Below the pieces are notes generated by a model. That model saw only the letters and a program-made list of their open reading frames with translations, had not been told where the DNA came from and searched no databases. From the NCBI GenBank assembly GCA_951799405.1, contig CATOGX010000006.1, positions 1 to 64,000 on the forward strand: a DNA stretch of 64,000 bases, in the 5' to 3' direction. Origin of the DNA: Agapetus fuscipes. Taxonomy: Eukaryota; Arthropoda; Insecta; Trichoptera; Glossosomatidae. Position 1 is the stretch's first letter; each line of letters begins with the position of its first letter. The position numbers and the translations under genes were made by a program. Below are positions 21,356-32,590 of the stretch, piece by piece.

Positions 21356-23688
21356 ATCCCATTATCTATCCCATTCCAAATTTAAATCAAGTTTTAGCAA
21401 ATTTACGAAATGCCAAATATATCTCTTCAATAGATTTAAGCAAGGCGTTTTGGCAAATTCCACTAGAAGAATCGTCCAAAGAAAAAACTGCCTTCGTCGT
21501 ACCAAATAGAGGGTTGTTTCAATTCACAAAAATGCCGTTCGGTTTAAAAAATTCAAGTTCTGAAACACAGCGTTTATTAGACAAATTATTTGGACCTAAA
21601 TTTGATACTAACATATTTTGTTATATCGATGACTTAATTATTATTAACGAAGATTTCAATTCACATTTAAATTTATTAAAACAAGTTAAAAATATATTAC
21701 AAGAAGCAGGGTTAACGGTAAAATTTTCAAAATGTGAATTTTGCAAAGATAGTTTAAAATATTTGGGATACATTATTGATGAAAATGGATTAAGGCCAGA
21801 TTCAAATAAAGTCAAGATTATAGAGGAATATCCTTCACCGAAAAATGTAAAACAACTACGAATGTTTTTAGGTTTGGTAGGATTTTATAGAAAAGTTATA
21901 CGAAACTGCAGTGAGATATCATATCCACTAAATAAATTATTGAGAGGTAAAAAAGGTCAGAACAATTTTAATTGGTCAAAAGAATCTGAGGATGCATTTA
22001 ATAATTTAAAATTAGCCTTAAGCACAGCCCCGGTATTAATATGTCCGGATTTCACAAAAGATTTTTTTTTACACACTGATGCCAGTAAAAATCAAGTAGC
22101 TTCAGTATTAAACCAAAATATCAATGGGTCCGAAAAGCCAATAGCATATTTTTCAAGAAGTTTGACAGTTAGAGAACAAAACTATTCGACATCAGAACGT
22201 GAGCTTCTTGCCATTGTAGAGTCAATTGAACATTTTCGATCTTATCTAGATGGGATGAAATTCAAGGTAATAACTGATCATATGGCATTAAAATTCTTGA
22301 ATAAAATATCAAATCCAACAGGTAGATTAGCAAGATGGGCCATGAGACTTTCACAGTATGAATTTGAGATTGAGCATAGAAAAGGGAAAGAACATACAGT
22401 GCCAGATGTATTATCTAGGATTCCTGGTACTAAAGAAATGGAAGTAATAAATTCAAATATTGCAGATCCTTGGTATAATAATATCGCAGAAGGATGTACA
22501 AAAACACCATACAAATACAAAAAATTCAAAATGGTAGATAATAAATTATTTAAACTAATAAATGATGATAATCCTTTCACAGAGGAATATAATTGGAAAG
22601 AGATACCTATTATAGACAATAGATTAACTATAATAAAGAATCATCATGATTATGGACATGCAGGTATTTTTAAAACTTATAAATACATATCAAGATGTTA
22701 CTATTGGAAAAATATGTATGCAGATATAAAAAGTCTTATAAATAAATGTCAAAAATGTAAAATGTATAAGCCGAATAATTTACCTCCAGCAGGAAAAATG
22801 GAAAATAGAAAAAGAGTGGATAGACCGTTAAAAATGCTGAGTATTGATTTGATAGGACCATTACCAAAATCAAGTACGGGCTATATACATATATTATCAA
22901 TAATAGATGTTTTTACCAAATATTGTTGGTTATTTCCTTTAAGAAGAGCTACTACAGAAGAAATAGTAAAATTAATAGAAAATAAAATATTTTTAACAGA
23001 AGGAGTACCGCAAACGATAATAACAGATAATGGAAAGAATTTAAAGTCTAATGCATTTAAAGATTTTATGTACTCATATGGAGTACAGAAAATATTTTAT
23101 ACAACTTTATATACTCCCATGTGCAATAATGTAGAGACATATAATAGAACAATAGGATACACATTAGCTATTTTTGTTGAAAATGAACAAAGAAAATGGG
23201 ATACTTTTTTAGATTCAGTACAAAGCATAATAAATAATACAGTCAATTTAGCAACAGGATACACACCTAATGTATTAGCAAGAGGTAGGGAGATTGTACT
23301 AAATGGTGAAATTCATGGTGAAATAGTAAATGATGAAATAGAATCAAAGGAAGAATTAGATAAATATAGAGATATGCATAAAGATAAAATGAAGGAATTA
23401 AACACATTATACAAAATTGTAACAGAAAATTTATGGGATGCATATAATAAAAATGCAAATTATTATAATAAAGGTAGATCAAATCGTGTCTATGATCAAG
23501 GGGATATTGTATGGCGTAAAAATTTCATACAATCAAATGCAGGGAAATACTTCTGTACAAAGTTGGCTCCAAAATTTGTCAAAGCCAGAATAGAAAAGAA
23601 AGTTAGCAAGATAGTCTATGTATTAAAAGATATAGACACAAATGTTATAAATAAATATCACATCAAGGACATAATCAAATTAGATTAA
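21356..23688 (+). CDS. pol: Gypsy Pol part 2: RT, RNase H, integrase
   Basis: The frame resumes inside the RT: YPIPNLNQVL, ISSIDLSKAFWQIPL, the catalytic box CYIDDLII, then LKYLGYII and FLGLVGFYRKVI. RNase H follows (FFLHTDASKNQVASVL, ELLAIVESIEHFRSYL, TDHMALKFL). Integrase has the HHCC finger (NHHDYGHAG...NKCQKC) and catalytic LSIDLIGP, IITDNGKN and NVETYNRTIGY (D, D, E). The C-terminus carries QGDIVW and DIIKL. About 775 codons are open with no internal stop, so only the RTE insertion separates this from an intact Pol. An apparent Met at 21322 belongs to the insertion. Confidence 0.92.
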
Positions 23689-23893
23689 AAAAAAAAAAAA
23701 AAAAACATATTTTCATGTGTATGAAAAATTTGAGGTGATGCATGATACGGTGAAAGTTGATATAAAAGTGATCAGTGAAAGAATGAATTATGAAACATTG
23801 CATGAATGAAGGTATGAAACATAAATTAAACAAAGTATTACATATGAAGGTAAAGTTTTTTTAAAAAAAAAAATTGATGGACTGATAAATTTA
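23689..23893 (+). other. Gypsy post-pol spacer
   Basis: A run of about 19 A immediately follows the pol stop, then AT-rich sequence without frames up to the piggyBac target site. No env-like frame. Confidence 0.5.
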
Positions 23894-24469
23894 TTAACCT
23901 TTACCACCCTAAGTATCTAAAAATTACACATGGTCCGAAGTGGGGTACCGGAGGACCCCAGCTACTTTTCATACAAAATAATCATAAGGCAGAGAGCCCG
24001 CCAGACGTGCGTTTCGCTCCGCATACGCCGTGGGAATGACGCAAATAGGACAAACTCAACCAGTGTTTCCTAAACGGTGGAAGAGAATTTAAAATAAACA
24101 TTTTTATAATAATTTTTATTTCATTTTCAATTGTATAATAGTGAAATATGCAACATACGAAATTAAAAAAAACATAAATAAAGTTAAAATCCAAAAAAAC
24201 ATAAATACAATTTTTCAAGTTATGTACAATAGTGTTGAGAAATATCAAGCGAAGGCATCTTTTTTATCTGGGCGTAGTTTATATCTGCAACAAATTAACG
24301 AATGGTTTGTTATTTATTTAAATACTCTAAATCTAAATCTAAGATGCAAATATACCTATATTAAAATTTACAATCCACATCTTATACACCCACAAAAGTA
24401 AACATACGTAAGATTTTCTTGCATACAAATACAATTTCAAATGTGTCTACAGTAGGAAATACCGCAAAT

Positions 24470-24780
24470 GACCGGTCCGTAGTCCAGGTGGTAACACTTC
24501 GGACTCGTAACTGGAAGGTCGTGGGTTCGAATCCCGGCGGAGCACAGAAAATATACCATTTATATTTTCAAATTTGCTCTTCGCTAGGTTGAAAACTTCA
24601 TAAACCTTTACCAAAGACCGGTCATCAAAAGGTCCATCCAGCCTTACAACAACTGGGTCTTGCTTGAGAATTGGCGCTTTCTACATCGACGACCAAGCTC
24701 GCAGAGGGCTCCTGAGGTGTGATACACACAAAAACAGCGCTCACCAAATAAATCAGCCTAATTTTTTTTTTTTTTTTTTT
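24470..24780 (+). repeat. tRNA-derived SINE
   Basis: It starts gaccggtccgtagtccaggtgg (A-box-like) and has a near-canonical B box GGTTCGAATCC at 24534-24544. A related copy lies on the minus strand ending at ~46547. The body continues aaaggtccatccagcctta and cttgcttgagaattggcgc and ends in a T run at ~24761-24780. The absence of a foldable acceptor stem and the long unrelated tail argue against a working tRNA gene. Confidence 0.75.
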
Positions 24781-24868
24781 AAATGAACATAAGCTCTGCA
24801 ACTTTGCCGCCTTTCCTTGAAGCAGGGGTGGCATTGACATAATTGAAACATTTTTTTTACAGTATGCA
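24781..24868 (-). repeat. RTE-type LINE tail fragment
   Basis: Minus strand reads catactgtaaaaaaaatg, tgccacccctgcttcaaggaa and gcttatgttcattt, a diverged middle part of the RTE 3' end. It interrupts the piggyBac-type transposase N-terminus. Confidence 0.7.
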
Positions 24869-25020
24869 GACTCAGATTCATCAGACTCAGATTCAATAAT
24901 ATCTCCGACTTCAGAATCACCCGAATTACACAATTCGAATTCTAAGTCACTGTCAATAACTTCGTCATCACTAAAGTCTTGCAATTTTTCTATTTCTTCA
25001 TAGGTATTTTTTCTAGCCAT
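24869..25020 (-). pseudogene. piggyBac-type transposase N-terminus, truncated
   Basis: Minus strand starts MARKNTYEEIEKLQDFSDDEV and continues through an acidic, serine-rich stretch (EVGDIIESESDESES), the usual low-complexity start of piggyBac transposases. After ~50 codons it runs into the RTE fragment. Its position just inside the TTAA-bounded end and its orientation toward the other end support the assignment; the DDE core is absent. Confidence 0.6.
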
Positions 25021-25620
25021 TTTCTAGAGAGAGAAAAAAATCAAATGGTTGGCACATATCACAAAGGAAAAACAATATACCTATTCAGAAAAAAAAACAA
25101 CGAACTTACCGTTCTCTTCACAAAAATATATTTATTTTATATGTGTAAAATATTATAGAACGTTTTGGGAGCCACAGGAATGACAGGACTGTTCCACTCG
25201 CTTACCCAGAAAGACGGAGTAAAGTCGTCAGCGGATAATATAGTTGACTCTCTTCCGCACAGCTGTGACGCGGTAAGCTCGCGTAAAAAAGTGAAACAAG
25301 TAGCTTATCTCTGGACCCACCACACACACAATGGCGCGCCAGCCCTTCCCGTCCCTCACATGCTCCAGCGCTCCCCCCGCGAGGGCATAATGTGACGTGT
25401 TTCTGACCACGTGATTAGTAGAGTACGCGAATATTTATCAAAAACAATTATTTGAAGACTACATGCTTTGAATACTTAAAAACAAAAAATACAGAAATGT
25501 TTCTAAGTAGCTTTACGAAGATTACAAAAAGTTTCAATTGAATTGCTCGATTAATTATTGAGTAATCAAATAAAACGTTTTTTTGGGGTATCTCATATAC
25601 CCCGCTTAGGCCAGGGAAGG
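25021..25620. other. piggyBac-type element 5' non-coding end
   Basis: A moderately GC-rich segment at 25160-25400 lies between the transposase start and the terminal inverted sequence. Frames on both strands are short and unrecognised. The ggggtatctcatatacccc hairpin (25585-25603) belongs to the element end. Confidence 0.5.
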
Positions 25621-25624
25621 TTAA

Positions 25625-26072
25625 TGAAAAATAAATTTGAAATAAATTTAAATATTGGGAAAGATGTGATACATGTTTAAAAAAAAAAAAAAAATTTTAA
25701 TGAATTGATTAATTAACTGGTGAATGTTTATTATGTATTGTTATTTGATTATTTTGAATTGTTGAATTAAGTATTTAAAAAAAAAAACAAATATTTGTTT
25801 ATAATATTGAATATGAAATTTGTGTTAAAAAAAAATATATTAATTTTAGTATGAAAATAATTGGTATTGTTAAAAAAGGTATTAATGACTGAATAATGTA
25901 TCAGAAACAGGTTTTTTTTTTATTTTCATATTTTTGAAATTTATCCTTAAAATAAAACAAAATATGTGGCGCCGGCTGAGCATTATGATACATTATTTAC
26001 TCATTGTAAAAGAAAAAAAAAAAAAAAAAAAAAATTGGGAATGTTTTTTTTTATGAGAGGAAGGAGGTGTAT
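25625..26072 (+). other. Gypsy 3' internal region with polypurine tract
   Basis: AT-rich sequence with long A and T runs and no frames. A polypurine tract gagaggaaggagg at 26055-26067 ends 5 nt before the 3' LTR, where plus-strand DNA synthesis would be primed. Confidence 0.75.
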
Positions 26073-26335
26073 TGTAACGAGATGGATTTGTTTGTTAGGT
26101 AAAATGGAACATGAGATTTGAATTTGAATGAAAAGGAAAACAAAAGAATATAGAAAGGAGAGAAAAAGCTTGCCTGGCGGGATAGCCACAAGCCTGTGTA
26201 ATTAAGAATAAAGAATATTATTGTGCTGTGGTTAATTGTGTATACATTGTGAAAGAAATAAAAGTAAACATATTAAAGTGTGTATGTTATATTATTAATT
26301 GTGTCAATCAGCAGGACAGAAGAAAAACCCTCACA
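26073..26335 (+). repeat. 3' LTR of the gypsy element
   Basis: It starts TGTAACG and ends CCTCACA, matching the 5' LTR except for a few changes near the end. It is followed by the GCAC target duplication and R2-like coding sequence. Confidence 0.95.
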
Positions 26336-28730
26336 GCACGCCTGTCCGCCCCTCCACCAAACCGGAATACTTATTAACTTGGAGTGTGTGAGCGACATTA
26401 AGGTTACCATCACCAGATACCACCTGCGCGTCCAGTACAATGGCTGTCCTGTCACGCCATGCCACTATGTCAGGTTTAAGGACACAGTGACCAGCCGTGA
26501 AGCACTTTTCCGTCTCCACGGCCCAATCCCTCGCGGCCAGTGCTGATGCTAGGTATTTCACCACAGCATTGTGTCGATAGATTCGACCCCCGTGGGTTCT
26601 GGGGCAGCTTTGGATAATGTGAGCAGCAATCTCTTGGGGAATCCCGCAATGAGCCCTGCATGCCATGACCCTGGCTTGCCGCTGTTCCCCACGGCTGGTG
26701 CGAACACGACAAGGGAGTGCATTAATGTGAGTTCTATGATAGTTAATGTAGTCTCCGCCCGGAATCGAGGGAGAGTTCGCATTGACCCAGTCAGTGGACA
26801 AACGGCTCTACGCCGACTGTTTAAGTTTGGCACCGTCTACTGAGTTATGAAGCGACTCCGAAAAGTGCTTATGGACGGCCTCCACTGTGTCCACACCTCT
26901 GCTAATTTTGGAACACCAGGCAAGGCTGGACCTGAGAAAACCCAGGTCAATAATGCTGCCTGAGGCTTGCAAAGCTGATCGGTTTTTAACCAATCCCTCG
27001 ACACGGCCCCTTCTCGCGATAGGAATTGAGCATAGAAGAGAGACAATGTCGAGGCCTCTATCGACCACCCGCGCATGGAAGTAACCGATGGCGGTGTCAT
27101 TTGGGAGACAAAGCCATCTCCTCACGGCCGCCCTGATTCAAACGTCCATTTGCTTAAGGGGCTTAGCGGTTATTCTCCCGAACACCAAAGAGTGCTGCAA
27201 AGAAGGCAACAGATGCTTCTTCAGTATTTGGAGCCTTTGCTGAGGTTTCAGCGGCGCCTTAGAAAGGTTCAAAAGCCCGTCAGTCAGTCTCACGTCAGCC
27301 ATGCGATCGTCGACCACGCCCCCAGCGCCGAACTTTACTCCAAGGTAGTTCCAGGAGGCTCGCAAAGGCACAGCCGGCAGGGGTTTACCGTTGACACGGA
27401 AGTCGCCCCGCACGACCTTAACCTTCTTGTCCCTCCCAGATGCCACCAAAGACTGGGTCCGGCACTTGGCCTCGTTGACGCTCATTCCACATTCTCGCAA
27501 TCTCAAAGTAAACCGGTCCAGCGATTCCTGAAGTCCGGTGTCATGGCTGGCCAGCAGCACTTCATCGTCTGCAAAGGCCAAGGCGCTGAGTTTTTCGCCG
27601 TTTAGGTTGAATCCGACGTGTTTTGGAAGCTCCCGCAATGCTGAGTCAATGACAATGTTAAACAGCATAGGCGAGAGCGGATCGCCCTGTCTAACCCCCC
27701 TTCGCACAACCATACTTTCCGAGCGATCTGTACCGAGTTGGAAGAAAGTCTCTGATTTTTCATACAATGACTTTACGTAGCTAATAAATTTGGCCGGTGC
27801 CGCAACCCGGCCTAGGCAATCGTAAATAGCGTGCCTTGACACGCTATCAAATGCCTTGCTAACATCCAGTGAAGCCAGATGTAGCGTTTTGATACTATTT
27901 CTTGCCTGCCAGATAGCCCCCTGAAGCAGGAAGATGTTTTCGGCACACCCGTCGGCGGCAATAAAGCCGCGCTGGGTGTCTAAAATTACGTTAGTGCTAC
28001 GCAGTCTTAATGCCATAATTTTATTGAAGTGACGGAGCACCACCGAGCCAATAGAAATTGGTCTGTAGTTGCTCGCGTCGTTAGAACCCTTTTCTTGGAT
28101 AAATATGGTTCTCGTACTCGAAAGGCCAGGAGGGACCCTCCCAACCAGCAAAAGTAGGTTTAGAACCTCAAGCTGAACTGGCCTGCAGACCTTGCCCCAT
28201 TGACGGGCTGTTATACCATCCGGCCCGGGTGCCGTGCTGATCCTGACACGACAGGACCGAGCTTCATTCATGGTAATGGGTTTAGTCATGATTTGACTGA
28301 GCGGGTGCACACTCGGTAAGGTTTTTGGAGCCTTTGGTATTACTGGATCGCTTTCCCGCTCCATTATCGGTTTCCACACTTGGCAGAACTCCGACAACGG
28401 CGGGGGCGTATCCTTCGCCTCTAACAATGTACCGGCGAGCACCTCTCTTGCCACACGTCCCGGATTAAGCTTATAGCTTGACTGGGTATCCTGGTAGGTC
28501 TGCCTTCGCCGCAGCTGTTTTGCTCGTCTGCCCACAGCTGGTTCCTCCTCTGTCACGTCAGTCCGGCGGGTTTCGGGGCGCTTCCCGCGTTTACTCTTAC
28601 GTCTGGGAAATACTGACGCTAACCAAGCCATGAAGGCCGGGCCACCGCTTTCCCCGCCGAGCGCCCGCCCTATAAGAGCGGCCAAGACCGGGTGTTTAAA
28701 TCCGGTATCAGGGCCGAACTCTTAACAAGA
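26336..28730 (-). pseudogene. R2-clade LINE ORF, copy 1 (RT plus endonuclease start)
   Basis: One minus-strand frame runs from ~28730 to the gypsy insertion. RT motifs: RISTAPGPDGITARQW (~28240), NYRPISIGSVVLRHF (~28060), LASLDVSKAFDSVSRHAIYD (~27870), RRGVRQGDPLSPMLFNIV (~27690) and ALAFADDEVLLASHD (~27590). The C-terminal part has IRAAVRRWLCLPNDTAIGYFHA, a knuckle (CRAHCGIPQEIAAHIIQSC) and KPDIVAWRDRTAIVLD. Two in-frame stops interrupt it: TGA at 27138-27140, where arginine is expected (CGA to TGA), and TAG at 26808-26810, where copy 2 has Glu. The N-terminal zinc-finger region is missing: at ~28830 the sequence joins R1-type Gag. The last ~75 codons continue at 18605. Confidence 0.92.
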
Positions 28731-28839
28731 GATCGTCGCGTCGTGTCCCGCCGGATAAAGGTCACACGGTTGGTAAAGCTGGCGAGACCGAGGGGTGTGC
28801 AGCTGAAGCTGTTCGCGAACGGAGACAATGAAATGGCAG

Positions 28840-30261
28840 TTGCCAGTGGGCGGCCCCGTACGATGGGAGAAACGGGACGCTCTGACAACTTCCTCAACCG
28901 ACATCTCGCAATCCTGGGAGGCCTGAGATGCCACCGCCGCCAAAAGATCGCCGGGATCAGTAGCCTGAGGCAATCCGAAGACGATTATCCTCGGTTGACG
29001 GGTCCTTGCGACCTCAGTCTTGAGACCCGACTCCTTCGGAATTGCCTCCGTGAGCCTCTGAGCTGCTCCCAGGGTCTTGAGGCGGACGACAACACCGCCC
29101 TCCCTGGCCTTGGCCGTGCCAAGAACTCTGAGGCCAATAGAAGCAGGGTTAACAGTTCTAGATAAAGCAGCCATGGTGGACTCAGTTGTTTCGCCCTCCT
29201 TGGAGTGGCGAACAAATACAGCAGCAGTAGCCGGCGACAAACCGAAGAACATCGCTCCAGGTTTTACTAGGTCGGAAGGCAGCAGCAGAGTGGGCGGTAG
29301 ATGAAGTAGCCAGTTCAGTCATCCTCGGCAGAGCCTCCAGCTCCGCGACTCTCGCCTTTGTCAAGGCAAGCTCCGCCCGAGAGCGCTCGAGCTCAGCGCA
29401 AGCGCGCTCAAGCTCAAGGGCTGCATTGAGACGAGAGATCTCCGCATCCCTGGCAGCAACGACGAGGCGCGACTGCTGGCCCTGTATCGCAAGCAGGAGG
29501 GCATCGTGGACGGAGCGCTGCCTGGTGTTAGTACGGCTGTCCCTGCCCGAGTACAGAGACTGGAGCTCTGTAAGGAGCCCCTCCATACTGGACAAGTCAG
29601 CAATCATAACAGGCGAAGAGACAGAAGCAGCATCAGGAGCCGTAACAGGTGCAGGGGCCGGAGCAGGAGCAAGACCAGGAGCAGGAGAAGCAACAGTGGC
29701 AGAGGTGGAAGCCGCAGAATCAGGCGAGATAGAACAAGACGCCATAGGAGAGAAGGAACACTGCTCCATAGCCTGGGCAACACCCTGGGCAACAAGCACA
29801 GCCTTCTTTGCAAGCTTTCTCTGTCGCTTGAGCTGCTTCTTGGAGGACAGAGACAACTCAAGCTGAGCCTTCTTTGCAAGTTTACGCTGCCGCTTGAGCT
29901 GCTTCCTAGTGGAAGGCGACACCTCAACAGGATCCTCCTGGATGCGAGTCTTCATCGGAGGAGAGATCTGCTCCTCAGAATCGCGCAGGAGGGTCCTCTT
30001 GTGTCCCTTGAATGTTAGAGGGGATGGGTAATCTCCGCGGTCGCGGAGTTCCCCATCCCACTCTGGAGGGAAGCTGAAACCGTGTAAGGGTGTTTTCGGG
30101 TCACTCAGGTAACCCCGGGAAGGCGATGCAGGAGGAGGAAAACCTGGGGAATCAGGTGATCCCCTAGCAAGTGGTGTTGGGTGGTGCACCAACAGATGCC
30201 TCGGCTGCCTGGGTTGTTTGGGAGAAGGTGGCCTTCCAGGGAGGGCCCCCTTATCGGCCAT
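28840..30261 (-). pseudogene. R1-type Gag (ORF1), second copy, truncated
   Basis: It starts MADKGALPGRPPSPKQP and is open to 29182. The coiled coil and Ala/Pro linker are present, and the basic motif KKQLKRQRKLAKKA is duplicated in tandem (29780-29930), unlike the Gag at 13.4-15.2 kb. A frameshift near 29250 moves the central domain (STMAALSRTVNPASIGLRVLG) to another frame, which stays open to NCHFIVSV at ~28840. There it joins sequence leading into the R2-like ORF. The three cysteine knuckles are absent. Unlike copies A and B it lacks the shared frameshift after the SFSP segment, so it is an independent copy. Confidence 0.85.
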
Positions 30262-30309
30262 AGCAAAGTTTTATAGAAAAAAGTCAAGGAAAATGAATAA
30301 TATGAGAAA

Positions 30310-30690
30310 CCTATCTAAGGCACTGCTGTAGGCTACAAGCTGAGCCTTCTTAGCAAGCTTTCTCTGCCGCTTGAGCTGCTTCTTAGTAGACGGAAACACC
30401 TCCACCGGATCCTCCTGAATATGCGTCTTCATTGAAGGAGAAATCTGCTCCTCTGAATCGCGCAGGAGGGTCCTCTTGTGCCCCTTATAGGTAAGAGGGG
30501 ACCGGTAATCTCCGCGATCACGGAGCTCTCCATCCCACTCAGGAGGAGTGCTGAAGCCAAGAATGGGTGTTCCCGGGTCACCTAGGTAGCCCCGGGAAGG
30601 TGATGCAGGAGAAGGAGAACCTGGGGAATCAGGTGATCCCCTAGCAGGTGGCGTAGGGTGATGCACCAGTAAATGCCTCGGTTGCCTGGG
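30310..30690 (-). pseudogene. R1-type Gag N-terminal fragment, third copy
   Basis: The minus strand reads RPRQPRHLLVHHPTPPARGSPDSP through PPEWDGELRDRGDYRSPL, SEEQISPSMKT and KRQRKLAKKAQL, then loses homology at ~30320. It lies immediately upstream of the second copy in the same orientation, a tandem partial duplication. Its 5' side is fused to pogo transposase sequence at ~30690; no ORF1 start is present. Confidence 0.8.
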
Positions 30691-31707
30691 GCGACTTTTG
30701 TGATTCCTTGATTTGGATGTGAATGTTGCCATGCTGTAGCTTGTTGGTGATAATAGGTTTTGAGTGGTTTGAAAAATGATCCATCGAGCGGTTGCAAGGC
30801 ATGTGATGTGTGTGGAGGAAGAAGTACAAGTTCAATTTCGAAAGAGTCACACAAGTCTACCACTGAGTAGCTGGTGTGAGACGCGTGCCCATCCAAAATT
30901 ATAACTACTTTTCCTGGGGTCCGGTAGCGATTGAAATGTTGCAGCCACAACTTAAAAGCTTCTTCGGTGACCCAGCCCTTTTCTGTCATGGCAACTTCAG
31001 TACCAGGCGGCATACCCAGGAGAAAATCGTCACGTTTACGCACACCTTTGAATAGAACAAATGGAGGTGTGTACTGTCCTGCTGCATTCATACAGGCTAG
31101 AACGGTTACATTTTCACCTCGTTCAACACTGGTCATGCTGACAACATCTTTAGCCCCTTTTTGGGCTATAATGTTGGGTGGGCGGTTACTAAGCGGCATC
31201 CCCGTTTCATCAACATTGTATACACATTCAGGTCTTCCTCTTAAATTGTTGTTATTTACTACTGTTTCCAAAGTATAAAATAATTCTGCTACTTTTTCCT
31301 TCTTCATACCATCAATCCTTGCTCTTGACAGACCCTCCGGCTTCCGAATAGTTAATTTTTTATTTCTTTGGATGAAGCGATGAAACCAATCCTGGCCAGC
31401 CATTAAATTCAAACGCGTACTTACGTGTCGCTTTGGGTGTAATTCCGAAGCCACGACTTGCCAAGTACAATAGCCGGTCAGCTAACTCCTTTTCTGCGTT
31501 CTCATCTAAAGCTGGCTGTCCACCTCGACGCTTCATAATACCCCTGGATAACGTAACTCTTCTCTGTAAGCTCGTGAACGGTACTTTAAAAATCTCAGCA
31601 GCCTTACGTAAGGTCAATTCTTTGTTCTTGACTTTATTTACAGCCTCTTTCATTTTTTCTTGACACCATTCTCCATCATCAGTCTTCCTTTTGTACGTGC
31701 GAACCAT
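30690..31707 (-). pseudogene. pogo/Tigger-type transposase, frameshifted and C-terminally truncated
   Basis: The minus-strand start MVRTYKRKTDDGEWCQEKM leads into a helix-turn-helix (LTLRKAAEIFKVPFTSLQRRV) and a second CENP-B-like DNA-binding part (LASRGFGITPKATRK), where the frame shifts near 31430. The DDE domain follows: VYNVDETGMPLSNRPP, KVVIILDGHASHTSY and LVLLPPHTSHALQPLDGSFF (the three acidic positions of the DDE_1 fold). It ends after ITK, joined directly to R1-type Gag, so the C-terminus and one transposon end are lost. One indel separates the two frames; I do not see further damage. Confidence 0.9.
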
Positions 31708-32590
31708 CTAAAATGAAATAAATATGAATCAATAACCTCAAACATGTTATAAATCAGTTTAAAAGTGTGATCCGATTCGCCCCTGACGATATGATCCGAT
31801 TAGCCCCATAATCAAGACTCTGGAAATAAATATGTTAGACGTTAACCTCTAAAATCATACTTAAAAGCGAATTGAAAAAAACAAATTTAAAGGGTTTGAT
31901 TAGCTCACGAGGATGGAGAGAAGTCTTGATGCTGGGATGCGGGAAGTCGATGCTGGGGCGCCGGCAACGGCAACGCTTTTGGCGGGATGTCGGGCTCCAC
32001 ACTCCGGAGGAATTGAGGCACGGGGCTCAGCCCGCGATAAGACGGGAGCGCTCGGCTGGACGGGGCAGGCGCTCCGTCCTCCTGAGGAACTGTGGGCACG
32101 GGGCTCCGGATATCGAGTAGTAGCCAAGCGGGCGCTGGCGATGGGTAGAAAGCAGGGGCTCCTTCCTTCCGAGGAATCCGCCACGGGGGACCCAGGCGCG
32201 GCCAGGGGCTTTGTGGTGCAGGCAACAACGGCGACTCAAGCCTTCTCCGATAGATGTTCTTGGCCACGCCTGGTAGGTGTTATTGGTTCAGGTGTTGAAG
32301 AGCTTGTGTCCCCGATTGTGGGAGGTCGACGCCTTTTATAAACTTCCTAGCAGCGCGATGCGGAGCTTAACGGGGGATTTTAAGTGTTTCCCTCCTAACT
32401 GTCATTCTCAGCCTGTCTTCTTCCTCTATTCTTGATCCGGTTCAATTTCTGTGGCTAAAGATGCGCCTCAATTTCTTTCAAGTTGGTAGTGACATTATTT
32501 TTCCTTTGACAGGTATAATGTTTTGACAGATCATGTCTTCTTCTTCTTCTTTTTTCCACAGGTAGCTATCTGACATGCTAGCTACCTGAC
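31708..32590. other. Unassigned stretch with a GC-rich core
   Basis: 31708-31870 is AT-rich with a repeated word (gatccgattcgcccc / gatccgattagcccc). 31910-32340 is unusually GC-rich for this window and open in several frames on both strands (e.g. 31913-32341 plus, 32267-31905 minus) with low-complexity Pro/Arg/Gly content and no domain. Multiple overlapping open frames are what GC-rich non-coding DNA gives, so I call no gene. 32400-32590 is pyrimidine-rich and ends against an RTE tail. Confidence 0.4.

Larger units (their letters stand above)
23898..25620 (-). mobile_element. piggyBac-type element remnant inside gypsy, TTAA duplication
   Basis: TTAA flanks both ends (23894-23897 and 25621-25624). 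The inner ends are similar inverted sequences: CCTTTACCACCCTAAG... with GGGGTACC...GGACCCC on the left, and on the minus strand CCTTCCCTGGCCTAAGC then GGGGTATATGAGATACCCC on the right. TTAA-specific duplication and CCT-starting ends are those of piggyBac. It encodes only the first part of a transposase (next entries) and has itself received a SINE and an RTE fragment. Confidence 0.8.
18606..26335 (+). mobile_element. Ty3/gypsy LTR retrotransposon, nearly complete, with nested insertions
   Basis: Two LTRs of 262-263 bp (TGTAACG...CTCACA) bound gag, protease, RT, RNase H and integrase. A 4-bp target duplication GCAC (18602-18605, 26336-26339) and the continuous R2-like ORF on both sides confirm insertion. 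An RTE 3' end (~21110-21345) interrupts RT, and a 1.7-kb piggyBac-type element (23898-25620) plus a SINE sit between pol and the 3' LTR. No env-like frame is present. A solo LTR (32895-33156) and a deletion derivative (62511-63287) of the same family occur nearby. Confidence 0.95.

Noticed and set aside
24470..24545. A functional tRNA gene
   Set aside because: A- and B-box-like words are present, but I cannot fold an acceptor stem, and the sequence continues into a SINE body found again at ~46.5 kb.
23689..26072. An env-like gene in the gypsy element
   Set aside because: The space between pol and the 3' LTR is taken by a piggyBac-type element, a SINE and AT-rich sequence; no frame with signal peptide or membrane anchor.
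31905..32341. Pro/Arg-rich proteins on both strands
   Set aside because: GC-rich DNA leaves several frames open at once; no domain, start context or splice signals favour one.
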